Of a stretch of 64,000 bases of DNA, positions 22,561-32,699 are shown piece after piece (within the stretch, counting starts at the first letter, position 1; each line of letters opens with the position of its first letter). Position numbers and translations under genes: made by a program. The stretch is taken from assembly GCA_951217055.1 (NCBI GenBank), contig OX578281.1:25889101-25953100 (forward strand), written 5' to 3'. The notes beneath the pieces were generated by a model that was given only the letters and a program-made list of their open reading frames with translations, was not told where the DNA came from and made no database searches. The DNA is from Gerris lacustris. Lineage: Eukaryota; Arthropoda; Insecta; Hemiptera; Gerridae.

Positions 22561-24410
22561 CCTTAAGCTATTTTTCAATTGTGATCAATTAAAATTTGCG
22601 CTTCAATTATGACCAATTAAAATGAGTCAATTGTAATGTTACTCTAATTGAAATTAGGTGAGAATTGATTGTGTTGTTAATTAGGTAGTAATGAGTTTTG
22701 TAGTGAAGAGATTGAAGATGGCATGATAGATGCATCAGTAAAGGCCCATGTACGTCACTACATGGTACTAGTGATAAAACCATGTTTTCTATGTTCTGAC
22801 TTATTTAATCATCTCGTCACGGTGTATTGATCTGACGAGAGTACTATGACGTCACGGTTGCACTGTAGACTCAGCTGTTAGAAGCCCTTTGTAGGCTCAA
22901 CCCTTGTATTCTACTCGGTCTCTTGTTCTACAAAGGTCACAGCTAAATGCCTTTCACCTAATATTTCAAAACCTTTCAGGACCTTTTCCTTACGACTTTA
23001 CCTCGACTAAACCCCGATCTGAACTTCCTCTCTTTCGGTCGGCTAAAAATACAACGCCCTGACATTAACCCGAAAATATTAATCTTAATATTAGAGATAA
23101 AATCCTCAACATCAAGCACAAATTCTCCTACTTACCAAAACATACATTTCAGATTACAAAATTAAAAGATTTGATGGCATTTAATGCCTCAATATTGATT
23201 TAATATGTTAAAATATTACGTAGGGTAATCTCAGTGATTGTTGACATCAGTCCCATTCCTTTAAGGGACATATTTTCCGTAAAAAGGTTGTTATAATTAC
23301 TATATTTCTTACATTTTGTATAGTAGAATATCACAAACTGTTCCTTTAAGACTTATCTACCGAAGTATTTTTTCAAATAATAGCATAAGCTAAATTTATT
23401 TGGAGAAAAATCAAGAAAAGTCGCTTGAGGTAGCTGGCACTCTTTAATCCATTAGTTTAATTTATAAACATGATTGTTAAGTGCATTCAAGTAAGGTGGT
23501 AGGCGATTGTTAGAGGTGATTTAAGGTAGTTAGGGGAGGTTAGAGCTATAATAAGCTATTATGTGCCAATTGCTGCCCATGATAAAAACAAGAACTGATG
23601 GACAACTTCTTGGTGTTATACAGTGAACTCTATCTCATAAATTATTATGACACTCTTTTCAAGAAAGAATAAAGCAACAATGTCACGTCAATAAAACTAC
23701 AATAACTTTTTTGTGTTATCATTATAAGATAAGTGCACTAGGATGCAACCGACTGGCTCTTTGCCAACAATCGGCTACTTTAGTCTGTATAACGAAGGCT
23801 TTATTTACTCAAATCAACATACTGATGGTTCAGTTTTATTTATATTTCAAAAATTCAATTAACTCGTTACTTTACATAATAATATACACATCTTTCATTC
23901 TCTCAGTTAACTTTGTATCGTTATCCAACCAAGTTCATTATAATGCTTTCATTTCTTTTACGTTTAAGTTTATATTGAACAACATAGATTTTATTATTTT
24001 TTTGTATTGGTTACGTTTACGTTATCAGTGATGTATAGATTAGCGGGAGGTTAGACCACGATTGTTGGTCTAGAAGAGGAAACAGGGTTATCTTCGTGTT
24101 CAAAAGCTTGTTCCCAGACCTCCTCTTGACCGCTGGCTGTGAGTTTAGCCATGATTATTATATGAGAAATAGACCGCGATAACAGTCGCAGGTGCTGCTA
24201 TGGTTAGTTCTTCCGATCGCTGGACTCCGACGTGCTAGCGAAGTTGCGTCTCCTCACCTCGTCAGATAATTGGTCTCTCGCTAAAGTTTAAAAGGTGTTA
24301 GTGAGGCAATTCGAAGTAGAGAGCGGGATTGCTCTGCTCAGGCTAAAGCAACGGAATTTCCGTCAAACAATGTTTCTCTCTACTGGTCCTATATAATCAC
24401 GTTTCACGCC
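22561..24410. other. Non-coding stretch
   Basis: The part 22,730-23,060 is of mixed composition. It has palindromic words (GTACGTCACTACATGGTACTAG) and a TGACGTCA at 22,849-22,856. The rest is AT-rich. A purine-rich GTTAGAGGTGATTTAAGGTA patch lies at 23,500. At 24,040-24,400 composition is balanced but no element or exon can be named. Confidence 0.35.
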
Positions 24411-24413
24411 AAT

Positions 24414-24660
24414 GGGGACCGACGTAGCTGAGTGCTAAGCGCACTCGCTATTTATTTTCTTGCTTGAAACCAAGTTCATTATCAATATCCCTGGCGATGG
24501 TTCGAATTCCAGGGAGTTAAGATAAGTTTCACCCTGTTAATCATATCAAGTTGATGTTTAAAATGCCCGATAACCCCCTAGGTTTGCTCAATGGACTCAC
24601 CTACGTGGTCTAAGCCTTAGGGTTCAATTTTCGGTACCTCTCGGTTAGAGAAAATAAATA
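24414..24660 (+). mobile_element. tRNA-derived SINE-like element
   Basis: GACGTAGCTGAGTGCTAAGC looks like a Pol III A box (TRGCNNAGYNGG type). GATGGTTCGAATTCCAGGG, about 75 bases later, is a near-perfect B box (GGTTCGANTCC). After the tRNA-like head comes a body (AGATAAGTTTCACCCTGTTA) and GTGGTCTAAGCCTTAGGGTT. The A-to-B distance and an extra insertion rule out a functional tRNA. Confidence 0.6.
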
Positions 24661-24794
24661 TCACGCATATTATACCTTCGAACAGTTGTAGAGGGTTGCA
24701 ATAGGACGTGAACAGATGCGAAGACTTAAATTTTGAAGATGATATGATTTTAGTCCTCATACAACTATACCGCAAAAGCATGTATAGTGAAGTC

Positions 24795-24990
24795 ATTAGC
24801 GCTCTATATAAGTCAGAGCGCAAAGGCGTCAGGTCCATACACCCATAACCCAGTACCGCTCTTGACTCACAGATACAAATTAGAGCACCCCGGCAGAGAA
24901 TTATGTGAGAAGACCTCGATTTATAGATGTAAATCAGAGCACCATAGTGCGGGATCTAACGCACGATTTTGTGCGTTGACCTCCATTCAT
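24795..24990. repeat. Tandem repeat of about 60 bp, 3 diverged units
   Basis: ATAAGTCAGAGCGCAAAGG, ACAAATTAGAGCACCCCGG and GTAAATCAGAGCACCATAG recur at about 24,808, 24,870 and 24,928. Confidence 0.45.
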
Positions 24991-24999
24991 TGATAGATG

Positions 25000-25945
25000 A
25001 GCAGACTTAAGGGACCATAAAACGTGACAATCCATCAAAATCTCGAAATCGATTTTCTCTTTATATGGTATAGGTATATATAAAACAAAAATAAATAAAA
25101 ATCAACTATGTCTAAGATGAGAACTATGATATCGTTGATATGGACGGGACGTGAAAAACAAATCGAAAAAGACACAGTCTGCATTTCCCTTATTATGGCC
25201 TATCTGGAGATCAAGGGAAAACTTCAAACTGCATATTATATCCTTACAGAGAACACATGCCACTGTCGTAAAAATAATAAATTGGTCAATTTTTCCCCCT
25301 GTTAGAGTTCTGTATTGAGATTGAAGCGTGTCGTGGCAGGGAGCAGGTGGATGCCCCGTGACTACGTGGTTAAGTTTCCTAAAGTTGATTATTTATTAAG
25401 TATTGGGGTTTAAGTTATTGATAAGTTGGTTCAAGTCTAAACCTGGCTCAGATCGATTTGAACTTATTGCCTTCCATCTGGTTGCCTGGGTAATGTCACA
25501 TTATTAGATTCGTTTCATAGTTCGGACTCACTCCGCCCCCACCTGTCTCCACTCTCCGCCTCATTAATACCCAGCTCGGTCCCCGATAACCGGCTATTTT
25601 ATGTACCATTCCCCCTTCAATTACTTTTTTTTAACCTGAAGCAAGTAACGATAAGTTAGTCGTTCGCTATTTTCGATGATAAAGAATAAAAATAACTTTG
25701 ATTTTTGAGAAATGTTTTTAACCAAATGGAGTAAAGATTAGCAATATTGTGACGTTTTAAGGGAAAACACTTCTATTTCTAAAAATAAGCGTATTTTAAG
25801 TTGTCGGCATGATTACCTCAATCTATGTTGAAACTATTTCAGAAGTCAATAAACACGGAAACATCCTTCAGTATTTTAAATTTCATGGAATTCTGGATTA
25901 GAAATAAACGTTTTGTCAGAGCTTATAGTAAACCTTAGCATCACC
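25000..25945. other. Non-coding, with a short family A tail
   Basis: At 25,008-25,070 GACCATAAAACGTGACAATCC is the family A end phrase (CCTCAAAACGTGTAAATCC). The block 25,320-25,620 is GC-richer, with no named content. The rest is AT-rich. Confidence 0.35.
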
Positions 25946-25947
25946 AT

Positions 25948-26160
25948 TCACTTAATGATGTTCAGGGAACCTAAGCCTCGTCAGTGACTGCTCAGGAGAC
26001 ATAATTATTGCCAGTCACAGGACTTATGATGCTCAGGAAACCTAAGCATCATCCGTAACAGTAATAATAATGCTCAGGAACCTAAGCATTGTCAGTAACT
26101 GTACTAATAATGCTCAGGAAACGTAAGCATCGTCCGTAACTGTATTAATGTTGCTCAGAT
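25948..26160. repeat. Tandem repeat of about 41 bp, 5 units
   Basis: Units start TGCTCAGGAAACCTAAGCAT at about 25,989, 26,030, 26,071, 26,111 and 26,152, with a diverged first unit at 25,969. Each unit carries an internal inverted repeat (ATGCT...AGCAT). Confidence 0.75.
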
Positions 26161-26249
26161 TTTTCTCTAAAACCAGTGTATATTTATTTCTTCCTTAAAT
26201 ACAGACGCTCGAAATAAATATAGGACCACCTGCGGCTCATTTTCGACTA

Positions 26250-26717
26250 ATAATAGTCAAGGAGATAGCTTACAAAAAAGAGTCTGTCTAAAATCAAGCT
26301 ATAATTTTGTGTATAAGTAAATCTTTTGGTGCCTTTTAGAATATGTGGTCGGCTAAGTTTGTCTGTGGGACATAGCTTGGTAATATATAGGCATTTAAAA
26401 AAGAATCAGGTGGAGAGGGGCCATGTCCCACCCTTTTTTGTAGACAATGTGATTTTTATGACCCTGAGCACGAAATTAGTTAGTAGACCAAAAATCAAGT
26501 TAATAGCAATTTGTCATTAAATAGGTTAGTTAGTCAAATATTACTCCAAATCGAAGAGGTTACCTATTAAGTGACAATCTACTACCAACTTGATTTTGAC
26601 GAACTTCGCCGACCACATACCTATTCTTAAAAGGCACCAAAAAATTTACTTATATACAAAATTCAAGCTTGATGTTAGACAGACACTTTTTTGCACGCTA
26701 TCTCCTGGACTATAATC
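26250..26717. mobile_element. DNA element with inverted repeats of about 110 bp
   Basis: The left arm (26,251-26,360) reads AGGAGATAGC..ACAAAAAAG, then GTCTGTCTAA, TAAGTAAAT, TTTGGTGCCTTTTA and GTGGTCGGC. The right arm (26,600-26,716) is its reverse complement with scattered differences. The interior (about 240 bp) includes GTGGGACATAGCTTGG, a decayed family C terminus phrase. It is a foldback-type non-autonomous element. Confidence 0.7.
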
Positions 26718-26859
26718 CACATTTATTCAAAGCCATAGGTTGAACCAATATAGAACCAACAAAGGGCTCATTATAACCTAGCATCCAAATTTTATTAAAA
26801 CTGGCCGATTAGATTTTATGATGTGGTGGATCACAAAAATGTTCAACGAAAAACAGAAA

Positions 26860-26968
26860 CGAGACTAAAAATGGTCCCTGATGTCTGAAGCTGATATCTG
26901 TCTAGGAAATTTTAAATTCGGAGACAAAAAAAGAAAATTGTTCATCGGTAAGCTCGGAAAGCAAAAAT
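26860..26968 (-). mobile_element. Family C fragment (hairpin end)
   Basis: ACGAGACTAAAAATGGTCCC, GATGTCTGAAGCTGATATCT and CGGTAAGCTCGGAAAGCAAA are in family order. Family-like words start further upstream at about 26,740. Confidence 0.55.
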
Positions 26969-27339
26969 ATATAAAAGTAACGATTATTTTGCATTATTTG
27001 TATTTATTATGGCTGTTTTTGCTTTTAACCGGAACACGAATATATATATTAAGGGTTTGGATGGTGAAAGGGAAGGAAACTTATTGTAAAACGCTTTTAA
27101 TTCTTTGCTAAAGTTCAGTTGAAATTGGTTAAAGTTTAGAGCACCTGGGATCTCATTGTACATTAACGCTGCACGTGGCACTTACTCTAAAGTCGGCTTC
27201 ATTAGCTAATACATTTAATAATAATGTTTATCTTTCTTATAGACATCTTCCCCAACTCCACCACAAAATTCATTTTTATCTCTTATACTCGTATTGTCGA
27301 AATTATAATAATAATAAATATACATATTTACTTCCAGCA

Positions 27340-27371
27340 TATTTTATTATTATTATTATTATTATTATTAA
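27340..27371. repeat. (TTA)n microsatellite
   Basis: About ten TTA units. Confidence 0.85.
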
Positions 27372-27415
27372 ACCCACAAAACTACTAAAATAGTAATACA
27401 TAAAAAATATGGTCT

Positions 27416-27545
27416 TGCAATTAGTGTGGCACATAGCTTCCTCACGTCCTATCATGTACTCTAATGATTTTTATCTTCTAGGATGATATATTTTAATTAA
27501 TTTAATCCCTCTTCCCACTTTTAACAATTTGCAATTGTTTTGATA
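27416..27545 (-). mobile_element. Family C fragment (GTGGCACATAGC end)
   Basis: CAATTAGTGTGGCACATAGC then TTCCTCACGTCCTATCATGT, followed by the AT-rich subterminal block. Confidence 0.6.
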
Positions 27546-28139
27546 ACAAAACAATAAAACGAATTATTATCTTGACGGACAAACATAAGTTTTATCCGCC
27601 TTGTTTTTCTTATTCAATATTAGGACATCAGCGCCGGCGCTACGCACAGGCGGGGCAGGCGGCCGCCTGTGGCGGCCAAACTCAGGGGGCGGCCGATGAC
27701 GCCCTCAATTTGTTTTATTTTATAAATTGAAAAACAAAATCTGTAGTAGCAAAACGATAATAATGTGCGTAACCCCCGTACTGAGTCTGAGTAGGCAAGT
27801 TAGAGGTGGAACCCTAGTAATAACACCACTAGACAATACCTACCTTATCAGGTGCTGTTTTAGTTATCTAGCCGAGCTAATCGCATTTCGGGTTTTCTTG
27901 GTAACACCGGTGTTATTTCTTTTTTTTTTTCCTAAAAAAAACTATCGGCTGTCTTTGTTATGTATTTTTCTTTCTCTCGTGACCCTCCTTAAATCTTTTT
28001 TATTATACCTCATATCATTTTTTTATTTATTCACTTAACTCTTTTCTTACCCCTTTATAACTGTTATATTATCTTCCCTTAATTTTTTAATAATTGTTAT
28101 ATCTCTCCTAGTCCTAATAAAATAAAAATCGGTCCGAGA

Positions 28140-28720
28140 CAAATCAGACAAAGTTTTTGATATAAGTTTTTCATAATTACTTAGCCCAGTGTTTTCAATT
28201 TATTAGTTTTAGTAGGTACATTTACAATTATGGTTGTATGGTGTAAAGCCAATGCCAAATAAAGGAAAAAAATAAAATAAATAGTAGGTACATTTAATTA
28301 TTATTGAATATTTTCATCAAAATTTAAAAATAACTTCTCCTCGGCGGGGAATCGATCCTGGCCTCTCTCCGTCCACGGTCAAAGCTATTTTCCCAGGGAA
28401 AACGGCTTATATCGTTAGATTCGTATTTAAATGGGCTACATTTTAGAATTTTTTAATCAAAATCGTAGGAACCGTTTTCGGGAAATAATTTTTTTCATTT
28501 TTTCAGAGTGTTTGGGGAAAACTTCATTTCGGGGTATGATTTTTCTGAACATGTATATGCCAAATTTTGTGAAAATTGGCCCAGTAGTTTAGGCTCCAGG
28601 CGTATCCACAGACGACAGACAGACATTTTTTAAAACCCGCTTTTTTGGACTCAGGGGACCTCAAAACGTGTAAATTTATCAAAATCTCAAGATCGAATTT
28701 TTGCTTCTCATAACAAATAT
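28140..28720 (-). mobile_element. Family A copy, nested in the hAT-like element
   Basis: Collinear with 58,590-59,030. Shared blocks include ATAATTACTTAGCCCAGTGT and CTTCTCCTCGG.GGGAATCGA. The latter, read on the minus strand, is a tRNA-like B box, TCGATTCCC. TATATCGTTAGATT, CCAGTAGTTTAGGCTCCAGG, ACGACAGACAGACATTTTTT and CTCAAAACGTGTAAAT are also shared. No coding capacity. Confidence 0.65.
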
Positions 28721-28763
28721 TTTTACTTGTTAAATATTTTACTGTTATAGGTTTCTTCCTCTG

Positions 28764-28988
28764 GCACTTCTTTAGATTGTTACTCCCCTTATAAAAAGAA
28801 GCAGAGGGGAGTAACAATCTAAAGGTGTACGGAATGTCCTTCTTTAGACTGGTTATAAAAACAGAAATGGGATATTCCTTGGTCCCAAACATCATTGGAC
28901 TAAACATCTCTTTTTCTTAATAGTTATTTAGTCAAAGTCACTTTTATTCTAAAGCAGCATAGGGGAGTAACTATCTAAAGAAGTACCC
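28764..28988. mobile_element. MITE family E with 20-bp perfect hairpin
   Basis: GGCACTTCTTTAGATTGTTA then CTCCCC at the left is mirrored by GGGGAGTAACTATCTAAAGA then AGTACC at the right end (about 28,962-28,988). An additional perfect arm lies at 28,805-28,824, pairing with 28,770-28,789 (CTTTAGATTGTTACTCCCCT). Two insertions or a duplicated terminus are possible. Confidence 0.65.
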
Positions 28989-29269
28989 TTCCTCTAATAT
29001 TGAGTTAAATAGTAAAATATTAAACTTAACAACTTATAGGCCAACTTTTATTGAATTTGCACAATATCTAGGTATATCCATTTTTAGGGTCCGTAGGCGA
29101 AACCAAACCGAGGACAATTATAATTTCTTTCGTTTGTCTGACTTTGCCTGGAGGTCGCTACAGGTTCTTTATTCCCGAAAGAACCCAACACAAAGACTTG
29201 AAACTTTCCAGTTATTTTTTGTGTAATAACCCAAACACATAAATGTAGGAAAGCCCCCAAAAATAACCC

Positions 29270-29288
29270 TTCTCCCCCCCCCCCCCCT
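29270..29288. repeat. Poly-C tract
   Basis: About 15 C residues following TTCT, inside the hAT-like element. Confidence 0.8.
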
Positions 29289-29650
29289 TCGGTAAAAGAA
29301 AGCCTATTTCAATGGGGCGGCCAAAAACCGTCTTGCCTGTGGCGGCCAAAAGTGTAGCACCGGCGCTGAGGACATATTTTTGATTTCCTTTAGTGGGTTT
29401 CGTTTTAATCTATGTTTAGAAAAGTTAATAGTTTTTGTTGGTTAAAGCGATGTCGGCAATTGGTAATTTTAAGTCAGTTCAAGGCAAATAGCATGTATTT
29501 AAATTCGTCTGTGAGGTCGTGTTCTACTATAATTATCGCAACGTCGTTCTTGTACCGTAAGGGTGATCAACTAATGAACTGAGTTTGTATTTCTTTTTAA
29601 AATTATAATTTATTAGAATCTCTTTTTTGAAGGCAAGAGGTAACATATTA

Positions 29651-29756
29651 GGTACTTCATAGATTGTTACTCCCCTACGTTGTTTTAAGAATATAAAACT
29701 ATAACGTTGTTATAAGGTTTTTTTTTTTTAAGGAAAGTAACAATCTAAAGAAGTGT
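29651..29756. mobile_element. MITE family E, second copy
   Basis: The left end GGTACTTCATAGATTGTTAC then TCCCC, and the right end GTAACAATCTAAAGAAGTGTC, are inverted repeats. The interior also pairs (ACGTTG...AACGTTGT). Confidence 0.65.
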
Positions 29757-30638
29757 CAAATATTAAATTCAGAAAAGATTTGTTTCGAAAGATAGTGTCT
29801 AGATTTTTTGTACGCAACTTTTAGTATATTCTTTTCACCGCCTATATTCTTTATATTATACTGAGTGATAAAATAAAATTATTAATTATGCACATATTTA
29901 AGAGTTATTTTTATACAATTAGTATAATTTTTAAGTATTGAAATAATGCAGTATGCTTAAAATAAATAATATTACACGTAAGCTACGCAATACCTAGTTT
30001 TTCCTTTTTATTTTTAACACGTGGTAATTTTCTTTTTTCCTTTTAACCAGTTCTATCTATAGATTCTAAAAATTTTAATAAAGATAAACAGAGTAAAAAA
30101 TAATAATAAAGTAAAGAAAAAAATCGTTGAAGTATCAAGTAAAGTGTCTACATTTTTCTTTTATCTCACCTGGTTTTTTCCTGGGTGGGAAAAACGGAAA
30201 AACAAATAAAAAAAGACAAAAAAACACAACAAGGTGAAATGTAGGTATAGTATTTTTAAAACTTATTGTACCCTAGAGATGAAAGCAAGTTTTGTTCCAT
30301 CCCATATTTTATTATACTGCTTTGTGTATTGGGTGGGAGGTGGTTGGTGCCTAAAATTGGCCGGGCGTCCCCCCCCCCTTCCCCTCCCCCGGGGGGTACA
30401 TGAATTGTTGATTACCCCCTTTCCCAGTCGGGGAACTAGAGTTTTATTTTATAGCCCTGGGTTTTACCTGTTTCCATTGCTATGTATGTGCTAAGTAAGA
30501 GTGGTAACATAGTCAAAGATGGCTGGTATAATTTTTAAGTTTCGCCACTGGTGGGACTTAGTCGATTCTGTCTAAATGTAGTTCGTTTATTTTTAGAATA
30601 TTAAATTATAGGCTATCGACTTTTACTCATATAAAAAC
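29757..30638. other. Non-coding stretch
   Basis: AT-rich to 30.28 kb. Then comes a C/G-run patch at 30,330-30,430 with palindromic GGCCGGGCGTCCCCC...CCCGGGGGG. No gene is seen. Confidence 0.4.
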
Positions 30639-31266
30639 ATGGTACTTGTGTATAAATTCAAATATCTAGGAATAAACATAGCGAAAGATGGGAAGATAAA
30701 CACTGAGGTCAACTCTCGTATAGCAGCAGCAGGAAGAATGTTCCACTCAGTATAATATCAGTTTCCTCAGAAAACGTGAAATATCGGAGAGAATTAAGAT
30801 GACAGTCTACAATTCTATCTATAGGCCTATATTATCATACGTATGTGACTCCTGGGCAGTCACATCCAAACATGAAAGCAGGATTCAAGCTCAAGAAATG
30901 AGATACCTTCGTCGAGTAGCGGGGAAGACAAGGCGGGACAGAGTCCGAAACCAAACTATCCGAAACTCGCTATGACATCCCTGATGGACTGGGTTAATAA
31001 CACCCAGCTAAAGTGGTTCGGACATGTAGTACGAATGGACGCCACCCGATTCCCAAAACAAGCATTGGAGGTAAGGACCGAAGGACGACGCCCCAGAGGA
31101 AGAAGGAGAGTGACTTGGCAGGACAATATTAAGAGCCTTGTACTGAGACGAGGCATGTCCTGGACTGGCGCTTTGGTAGAAGCTAAGGACCAGGACCGGT
31201 GGAAGGCTTTCTGTCGCCGCCCTACACCTCACGGTAGAAAGGCCACCGACTAAGTAAGTAAGTACT
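30639..31266 (+). pseudogene. LINE reverse-transcriptase C-terminus, frameshifted, with (TAAG)n tail
   Basis: Three successive frames reconstruct the C-terminal part of a non-LTR retrotransposon reverse transcriptase. Frame 1 (30,639-30,752) has YKFKYLGINIAKDG, the classic FKYLG strand at the end of the polymerase domain, and stops at 30,753. Frame 2 (about 30,765-30,975) has ISERIKMTVYNSIYRPILSY and ends at a stop after RDRVRNQTIRNSL. Frame 3 (30,972-31,253) has LKWFGHVVRMD, the WxGHxxR motif, and DRWKAFCRR before the natural stop. TAAGTAAGTAAGTA follows directly, as expected of a 3' tail. At least two frame breaks make it dead. The 5' part is missing (5'-truncated insertion). Clade unassigned; similar C-termini are found in RTE- and Jockey-like elements. 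Confidence 0.8.
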
Positions 31267-31371
31267 TGTGTATAATATATATATATGTGTTTCTTTAACT
31301 TCATTTGTTTCACATCAGTGTTTAAATAAAATGCATAAAAAATGTTTTCATTGCAGCATTTTATCAAATAG

Positions 31372-31527
31372 CTAAACCCGGGTTTACACCTTGCGTTGTA
31401 ACAAGTAACATTTCGGAAAATGATTTTGAATTTATTACCAACAAGCTGTTAGCAACAAAAATACCTGTTTAACCAGATTTTGTTATCCACTAAAAGTGGT
31501 TGTCAAAATTTTGTAAACCCGGCTTTA
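31372..31527. mobile_element. MITE of about 155 bp
   Basis: The left end CTAAACCCGGGTTTACA, and the right end TGTAAACCCGGCTTTA, are inverted repeats of about 16 bp with two differences. AT-rich interior. Confidence 0.55.
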
Positions 31528-31609
31528 AATTTAGACTGTATGTTGAATGTTTTAAAATTTTGTTTGGGGGCTGACTAAAAGTAACGGGAGCATTATAATT
31601 TTTGAAAAG

Positions 31610-32142
31610 CAATATTTATTTTGCCTATAGAATTTCAAATTCCAAAACAGAAATTCGTTTCAGTCATCAGGAAACATTTTCGGACACCTATACATCTGTC
31701 GTTAGACATTTTGGAGACCAACATATCTTAAAAACTACTCCTCCGATTGCGATGGAATTTGAATATAATAATTAGCAAATAATTGGTTGTTTTGACTGAG
31801 ATTTTGTGGTACTACTTCATAATTATGACTAGGGAGGTTAATAGAAATAAAAACAAATGTCACAAAGTCAAAGTGAAGTATGTCAACAGCCACTAGTTGG
31901 AACCAAGTAATTAGGTCCTTATTGGTCCCATTTTTACTATCCCTGTGGCAGAGGGTTCCAGCCACTATACACATTATATCACTGTGCAATTTACCACCAA
32001 AGTGACATGAGTGGACGTTACAAATGATTTAACCTAATATATTAAAATAATTAGACAATAAAAGGGTCTTAATAGTGAATGTAATTAATGTAAACTTTAG
32101 GACGCGAGGAAGCTATGTGTGACACTAATTGGCAGATTATTT
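31610..32142 (+). mobile_element. Family C element, hairpin end decayed
   Basis: AAACAGAAATTCGTTTCAGTCA, ACCAACATATCTTAAAAACTAC and GCGAGGAAGCTATGTGTGACA then ACTAATTGGCAG are in order. Confidence 0.6.
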
Positions 32143-32459
32143 TAATGTGTGCTACTTGAAAAAATAAAAATATATCTACGCATACCATAATTCTTAAAAG
32201 AAACGTTTGACAATATTTCAGACTATTTTTTTTTTTTTTTTTACTTACAAATGATTCCTGTCTTCATATTATGCTTCATATAATATGAGTAAGACCAACA
32301 AATCATAGATGAAATATAATCTAATAAAAAAAACATTCTTACTCACAAATATTATAATTATTTTATGATTAATCCTGATTAAATCCAAAATTAAATTTAT
32401 TCCAACAGTACCTGGTATCATTTCACACTGATATCAAATTCCAACCTTTCACCACTCAA

Positions 32460-32693
32460 TTTATACACCAACAATGCATAAAGTCTAATTAAACCAACAA
32501 TGCATAAAGTCTAATTACACCAACAATGCATAAAGTCAAATTACTTAACAATGCATAAAGTCTAATTAAACCAACAATGCATAAAGTCTAATTACACCAA
32601 CAATGCATAAAGTCTAATTACACCAACAATGCATAAAGTCTAATTACACCAACAATGCATAAAGTCTAATTACACCAACAATGCATAAAGATA
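32460..32693. repeat. 26-bp tandem repeat, 9 units
   Basis: Unit ACACCAACAATGCATAAAGT then CTAATT. Unit cores (AATGCATAAAG) start at 32,473, 32,499, 32,525, 32,550, 32,576, 32,602, 32,628, 32,654 and 32,680. Units are almost identical, which indicates recent amplification. ATGCAT makes each unit partly palindromic. Confidence 0.95.
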
Positions 32694-32699
32694 TTTTTT

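Larger units (their letters stand above)
27629..29368. mobile_element. hAT-like non-autonomous element, 1.74 kb, with nested insertion
   Basis: The left terminus is CAGCGCCGGCGCTAC. The right terminus is GTAGCACCGGCGCTG, so the 15-bp inverted repeats differ at one position. Subterminal GGCGGCC repeats (CTGTGGCGGCCAAA at 27,667 and again at 29,337) face each other. AGGACAT flanks both sides (27,622-27,628 and 29,369-29,375). CAG...CTG termini with a duplication of this size are typical of hAT elements, which normally give 8 bp; here 7 bp are identical. The interior holds a family A copy and two hairpin-MITE segments. No transposase is seen. Confidence 0.75.

Noticed and set aside
24414..24530. 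tRNA gene on the plus strand
   Set aside because: The A-to-B box distance is too long and there is no acceptor stem, so it is called SINE-like.
28524..28907. 127-codon frame on the minus strand
   Set aside because: It crosses the boundary between a family A copy and a hairpin MITE, so it cannot be one gene.
32460..32693. CRISPR-like 26-bp repeats
   Set aside because: There are no spacers; units are contiguous.
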